Of a DNA stretch of 64,000 nucleotides, positions 60,339 through 64,000 are shown one piece after another (position 1 is the first letter of the stretch; every line of letters begins with the position of its first letter). The DNA is from CALBPI01 sp039821645 (GTDB taxonomy: Bacteria > Pseudomonadota > Gammaproteobacteria > Steroidobacterales > Woeseiaceae): assembly GCA_039821645.1 (NCBI GenBank), contig JBCBNU010000005.1, positions 1-64,000 of the forward strand, written 5' to 3'. The position numbers and the translations under genes were made by a program. The notes beneath the pieces were generated by a model, which searched no databases, was not told the origin of the DNA, and was given only the letters and a program-made list of their open reading frames with translations.

Positions 60339-61646
60339 TCAGTCGGTGCCGAGATAGTCGTCTAACGTCCTGTGGAAGTGTCGGATCCGCACCTCGAGAT
60401 CACCGAGCCATAGTCCCTCGTAAGCCGCCGAATTCATCCCGGCCTGGACGTTCGGCAGATTACCGCCGTCCTGGTCGATGACCATTCCCAGGGTCTTTTC
60501 CCCACGTGCGTAGTGTTTGTGGCGTGGTCGACGTTCGGGAATCTCCTCTTCGTCGACGATGTACTCGAGCATCCAGGTATCGAATAGCATTTTGTTCGGA
60601 TCTGTGGGATGTGGACGATGTCGGAATAACATCAAGTGATCCGCGTGCGTGTTGAACGTCAGGTTCGGGAATACGAGGTAGTTATAGTCGTCGGTGAGCT
60701 GATCGTCGTTCAGCATTGCGTAGTCCCGACCCTCGTCGCCTGCCGTCTTCCGGATGTGCTCCTGGACGGTCTTTCGAATGCCGTCGACGGGCCCTTCGTA
60801 GGATGCCGGGTCGAGTCCAGCCTCGGTCAGCATGTATTTCAGCGGCGGCGGAATTTCCGGAATCCGCTTGATGTGCGGACTGGTCATACCGAATGGCACC
60901 AGATAGCGTGAATGGCGATCGTAGCAGTCGATCTGTACATCCATCTCATTCAGATACCACAACAACTGCGGATGCGTCGCGGCAACGTGGTAAGTCTCGT
61001 TAAACGCGTCGACAGAAGCTTTCCAGTTGCAATCCCACTCCATGGTGACATCGCGTGTCACGTACATCCGATCGAACCGATAGGGTTCGAAGTGCCCAAG
61101 CAAAGGGCCCATGTACTCCTCGAAGGGCATCACATCCTTGTCGAGCGAGAAGAACACGAGCGAATTCCAGACTGCACAAGGCAGCTCAACCAATCCGGCG
61201 CACGGCTTACCCTGCGGGAACAACTCCGCATCCGGAATGTTGATGAACTTACCGTCCAGTCCGTATTCCCAACCGTGATAGGAACACTTGAACGTCTCCG
61301 TGTTATCGATGCCCTCTTCTGTCAGCCGATTGCCGCGATGCATGCAAACGTTGAAGAATGCGCGGACCTCGCCGTCGTCCTGCTTAACAACAATGACCGA
61401 CTCACGACCTATCGTGGTCGAAATGAAGTCACCGGGCTCGGTCAGATCTTGTTCCACGCCAGCCAACAGCCACACCTTGCTCCACATGTGCGTCCACTCG
61501 CGCTCCATGTAGTCGGTGCTGGTATAGCGCGACTTCGGGATACTCTCGTAGCCGAGATCTTCCGGCGCAGGAGAATGCTCGACCGGCGTCCCACCAGGGA
61601 CCGGCTCCGCCACGCGCTCAACATGTTTGTAGCTGCGTTTCGCCAC
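60339..61646 (-). CDS. Rieske oxygenase alpha subunit C
   Basis: A 435-residue Rieske oxygenase. Cluster ligands are C101 and H103 (CMHRGN) and C121 and H124 (CSYHGW); the iron site is in SVDAFNETYHVAATHPQ. It is closest to Rieske B in length and in the pattern SKVWLLAGVEQDL. It is the last gene of an operon whose first two genes are SDRs (2-base and 10-base gaps), so it probably produces or consumes an alcohol handled by those. No beta subunit is present. Confidence 0.92.
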   Translation of the reverse strand: MAKRSYKHVERVAEPVPGGTPVEHSPAPEDLGYESIPKSRYTSTDYMEREWTHMWSKVWLLAGVEQDLTEPGDFISTTIGRESVIVVKQDDGEVRAFFNVCMHRGNRLTEEGIDNTETFKCSYHGWEYGLDGKFINIPDAELFPQGKPCAGLVELPCAVWNSLVFFSLDKDVMPFEEYMGPLLGHFEPYRFDRMYVTRDVTMEWDCNWKASVDAFNETYHVAATHPQLLWYLNEMDVQIDCYDRHSRYLVPFGMTSPHIKRIPEIPPPLKYMLTEAGLDPASYEGPVDGIRKTVQEHIRKTAGDEGRDYAMLNDDQLTDDYNYLVFPNLTFNTHADHLMLFRHRPHPTDPNKMLFDTWMLEYIVDEEEIPERRPRHKHYARGEKTLGMVIDQDGGNLPNVQAGMNSAAYEGLWLGDLEVRIRHFHRTLDDYLGTD

Positions 61647-61648
61647 GA

Positions 61649-62410
61649 TCAGAACTGAACGCGCTTGGTAAACCCGCCGTCGATTACGAGGTTAGCGCCA
61701 TTTACCCAGCTGGCGGCCGGGCTTGAGATGAACACCACACACTTCGCGACTTCCTGCGGCTTACCCAGCCTTCCGGTCGGGTGATCGCGTAGCGTCTTTT
61801 CATAAAACTTCGGAATGGTGTCTCGAATCATGTCCCAGCTGCCGCCAGGAAATTCGATCGGGCCCGGTGACACGATATTGCATCGAACACCATCTGCCCC
61901 GTGAAACTGCGCAAGCTGGCTTGAGTAGGTATACAGGGCGCCCTTCATGGCGTTGTAGGCCTGCGGACCTGCAAACATCTCCAGCGACGCCGTGGTGCCA
62001 ATCATCGTGATCGCGCCGCCACCGCCTTCTTTCATATGCGGGACCACCGCCTCAACGCCACGAACGGTACCGAGCACATCGGCTTCGAAGTTCTTCCACC
62101 AGTTCTTCTCCGAATCCATACCGCCTCCGGCGGAGACGTTCGGGATGAAGATATCCACGCCTTCCATTTCCTCGACCATCTTGTCGATCCAGGCAGCGTA
62201 CTCATCTTTATCGCGCACATCGCACACGTCGCCGTAAACTTTTGCCTTGCTCGTCGAGACCTTCTCTTTGGTCATCTCGACGTCTTCGATCGAGCGCGAG
62301 CAGGTAGCGACATTGCACCCTTCGGCAATCAAAATTTCGAGAATCTGACGACCGATTCCCTTAGTGGCACCAGTGATGATGGCGCGCTTGTCGCGAAGTC
62401 CAAGATCCAC
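61649..62410 (-). CDS. Short-chain dehydrogenase/reductase (SDR) 1
   Basis: A 253-residue classical SDR. ITGATKGIGRQI binds the coenzyme; the catalytic pair is in AYNAMKGALYTYSS (YxxxK), and Asn in DIFIPNVSAGG replaces the usual NNAG. Within the operon SDR2-SDR1-Rieske C it probably oxidises a hydroxyl on a product of the oxygenase. It begins ten bases after the second SDR. Substrate unknown. Confidence 0.88.
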   Translation of the reverse strand: MDLGLRDKRAIITGATKGIGRQILEILIAEGCNVATCSRSIEDVEMTKEKVSTSKAKVYGDVCDVRDKDEYAAWIDKMVEEMEGVDIFIPNVSAGGGMDSEKNWWKNFEADVLGTVRGVEAVVPHMKEGGGGAITMIGTTASLEMFAGPQAYNAMKGALYTYSSQLAQFHGADGVRCNIVSPGPIEFPGGSWDMIRDTIPKFYEKTLRDHPTGRLGKPQEVAKCVVFISSPAASWVNGANLVIDGGFTKRVQF

Positions 62411-62420
62411 GGTCTGCTCC

Positions 62421-63170
62421 TTACTGAACGGTCAATGCGTTATCGATGACAAGTTCCGCGCCATTGACGAACCGCGACTCATCCGAGATCAGATAGACAA
62501 TCATGTTGGCAACATCCGCAGGCTCGCCGATGCCGACCGGATCTTCCGGATCCGGCTCGATGCCGAGCGCGTCATTTGCCGTCTTGATCATCGGCGTATC
62601 GATAGCGCCCGCGTGCACCGAGTTGCAGCGAATGTTCATCTTCATTGTTTGGCATGTCACCGCGAGACTCTTGGTCATCGCGCGCACCGCACCTTTCGCA
62701 GCCGAATAGGCAAAGAAGACCGGATAACCGAGGTGCGATGCCACTGAGGACATATTGACGATGGACCCGCCTCCGCTCTTCTCCATGAGCGGCAGTGCCG
62801 CTTTGCAGCCGAGGAACACGCCTTCGGACATTACCGCGTTCACAAATCGGAATTGATCGAGCGTTGTGTCCTGTGGCATCGCGATCACAACGACGCCAGC
62901 GTTGTTTACAAGCCCATCGAGCCGCCCAAATTTCGACTCCGTTTCTGCGATGACTTCGGCCCAGCGTTGTTCATCGCGAACATCGTGATTCATGTAAATC
63001 GCTTCGTTTCCTGCCGCAACAATATTGTCGGCCAGCGCCTGACCTGCCGTATCGTCGATATCGGTCAACACGACCTTGGCGCCTTCGCGTGCCAGATGTT
63101 CGGCGTCGGCCCTTCCGAGCCCGGATGCCGCACCTGTAACGATGACTACCTTTCCCTCACAACGCCCCAT
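62421..63170 (-). CDS. Short-chain dehydrogenase/reductase (SDR) 2
   Basis: A 249-residue classical SDR with VTGAASGLGRADAEHLA, LDGLVNNAGVV and the YSAAKGAVRAMT catalytic helix (YxxxK). The start at 63170 is the ATG with a seven-G run eight bases upstream; an ATG at 63206 has none. It is the first gene of the SDR2-SDR1-Rieske C operon and diverges from the TetR gene. Candidate operator E lies 62 bases upstream. Confidence 0.88.
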   Translation of the reverse strand: MGRCEGKVVIVTGAASGLGRADAEHLAREGAKVVLTDIDDTAGQALADNIVAAGNEAIYMNHDVRDEQRWAEVIAETESKFGRLDGLVNNAGVVVIAMPQDTTLDQFRFVNAVMSEGVFLGCKAALPLMEKSGGGSIVNMSSVASHLGYPVFFAYSAAKGAVRAMTKSLAVTCQTMKMNIRCNSVHAGAIDTPMIKTANDALGIEPDPEDPVGIGEPADVANMIVYLISDESRFVNGAELVIDNALTVQ

Positions 63171-63232
63171 GCGCCTTACCCCCCCGGTTTTCATGCAGAC
63201 GGGCATGGTAACCAGTCAGCTCATCCGGTTTC

Positions 63233-63250
63233 AATCTGCTTTGACTTTTT
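63233..63250. promoter_or_regulatory. Candidate operator E of the Rieske regulon
   Basis: AATCTGCTTTGACTTTTT agrees with the palindrome at only 12 of 18 positions. Its place is right: 62 bases from the SDR2 start and 53 bases from the TetR start. A lower affinity would fit a site that serves its own regulator. Confidence 0.4.
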
Positions 63251-63303
63251 TTCGACAAAACGCGACTATGAATACGCGAAGATCAATCTATTCAGGGACA
63301 AAC

Positions 63304-63942
63304 ATGGCGAGCAATATGGCGCGTTCAACGCGCAATTCCGGCCAGAATCCGGACAGCTGGCAGGCGCAAAAAAGCGCGTCGACCAGAAGCCAGATCGTAG
63401 AGGCGGCAATCCAGGCGTTTGTCAGCCGCGGCTACGCCAACACCACAACAACTCATATCGCCGCAGAGGCAGGACTCTCGCGAGGTGCGATGCTTCACCA
63501 TTTTCCATCGAAGATGGATATCGTCAAAGCTGCGATCGAACACCTCCACGGCAAGCGTTTGTCGGCGTTTCAGCGTGCAATTCACGAAATCCCGCAAAAC
63601 GAGGATCGCGTCAAGATGGCAGTTGAGGCCTACTGGCGACACGTGCAGCATCCGATGTTTGTAGCGTTCTTCGAATTATCGGTTGCGGCACGCACTGACG
63701 CCGAGTTGCGTGAAATCCTGCACCCGGTGCAAAAAGAGTTCGCCGTTGAGTGGTATCAGCTCGCCAAACGATTGTTCCCGGAATGGGATGGCAAACAGGA
63801 TGCTTTCGATCTGGCACTCGACCTTTGCGAGTACGTCATGGACGGCATGGCCGTGAGTTACATGACGCACCACTCGCCCAAGCACGTTGATCGCCTGCTC
63901 GTGTATTTGGAGCAGTGCGTTCGGGACCTGTTGAACGGCTAA
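63304..63942 (+). CDS. TetR-family transcription regulator
   Basis: A 212-residue TetR protein. The helix-turn-helix is RSQIVEAAIQAFVSRGYANTTTTHIAAEAGLSRGAMLHHFPSKMDIV, and the rest is a helical ligand-binding domain with AFFELSVAARTDAEL. The start at 63304 has AGGGA; an ATG at 63268 is the alternative. It is the only TetR gene in this window and diverges from an operon of the regulon, so it is the best candidate for the factor that reads operators A to E. The inducer could be an acyl-CoA or the parent compound. Its end overlaps the next gene. Confidence 0.9.
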   Translation: MASNMARSTRNSGQNPDSWQAQKSASTRSQIVEAAIQAFVSRGYANTTTTHIAAEAGLSRGAMLHHFPSKMDIVKAAIEHLHGKRLSAFQRAIHEIPQNEDRVKMAVEAYWRHVQHPMFVAFFELSVAARTDAELREILHPVQKEFAVEWYQLAKRLFPEWDGKQDAFDLALDLCEYVMDGMAVSYMTHHSPKHVDRLLVYLEQCVRDLLNG

Positions 63943-64000
63943 GCGCTCTGGAGCCTCGCTCGGTGCTCCGGATCGGCGATCGCAATCAGTCGCGCTGCAC
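63939..64000 (-). CDS. C-terminal end of a protein running out of the window
   Basis: On the minus strand the last 19 codons read AARLIAIADPEHRARLQSA and a stop at 63939-63941. That resembles the C-terminus of acetyl-CoA hydrolase/4-hydroxybutyrate CoA-transferase proteins, which would suit the regulon. The stretch is too short for firm assignment. It converges with, and overlaps by four bases, the TetR gene. Confidence 0.45.
   Translation of the reverse strand, partial: AARLIAIADPEHRARLQSA

Noticed and set aside
1..64000. tRNA or rRNA genes, CRISPR arrays, insertion sequences, prophage
   Set aside because: I looked for cloverleaf arms with CCA ends, regular short direct repeats, transposase motifs and integrase or capsid genes and saw none that I could support. 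This is a reading by eye, so a weak tRNA could be missed.

Overview
The window looks like a chromosomal stretch of a free-living, probably marine or sediment gammaproteobacterium of moderate to high GC. Supporting signs are ubiG (ubiquinone synthesis), an ECF sigma factor paired with a PknB-type kinase carrying TPR repeats, many small Lol-type lipoproteins, GlyGly-CTERM proteins, a TolB-like/TPR membrane protein and acyl-CoA based catabolism. I cannot assign a genus. I saw no rRNA, tRNA, CRISPR array, phage or insertion sequence.

Layout. 0-3.7 kb: a GGDEF protein cut by the window edge, a GFA-like protein, ubiG, a DUF4149-like membrane protein, a lipoprotein, a 21-codon ORF with an extreme ribosome binding site, and a VOC protein. 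3.8-5.1 kb: a decayed module made of a broken ECF sigma factor, a DUF6768 protein and a headless class A beta-lactamase. 5.1-8.4 kb: an ECF sigma factor and a serine/threonine kinase. 8.5-29 kb: mostly envelope proteins, including an OmpA-family protein, ArsN2-like acetyltransferase, DUF885 metallopeptidase, LytTR regulator beside an acyltransferase, an M48 peptidase with two paralogous secreted proteins, a decayed DUF4139 gene, a large secreted nuclease, DUF418 and a transglutaminase-like protein. 35-50 kb: fasciclin, EVE domain, oligopeptidase B-like, a secreted M12-type metalloprotease, a second decayed sigma module, CBS, MFS, TolB/TPR, a Vgb-like propeller and GNAT.

The most coherent content is a dispersed catabolic regulon in three blocks (29.1-35.2, 50.3-54.5 and 56.4-63.9 kb). 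It contains three Rieske oxygenase alpha subunits, a Rieske ferredoxin, an acyl-CoA synthetase between two small ABM-fold proteins, an acyl-CoA dehydrogenase, a thiolase, an HMG-CoA-synthase-like/DUF35 fusion without catalytic residues, a DECR-like SDR, two further SDRs, a TPP-dependent E1alpha/E1beta/E2 complex and a TetR regulator. Operon heads in all three blocks carry an 18-bp palindrome of the form AAACAGTCATGACTGTTT (12 to 17 matches of 18) at 53-67 bp from the start codons. Most of these heads also have an unusual run of six or more G as the ribosome binding site. The simplest reading is one TetR-controlled pathway that hydroxylates an unknown ring or branched substrate, activates it with CoA and degrades it by beta-oxidation-like steps. 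The substrate cannot be read from the sequence.

Seven genes appear broken, several of them in sigma-factor or membrane modules.
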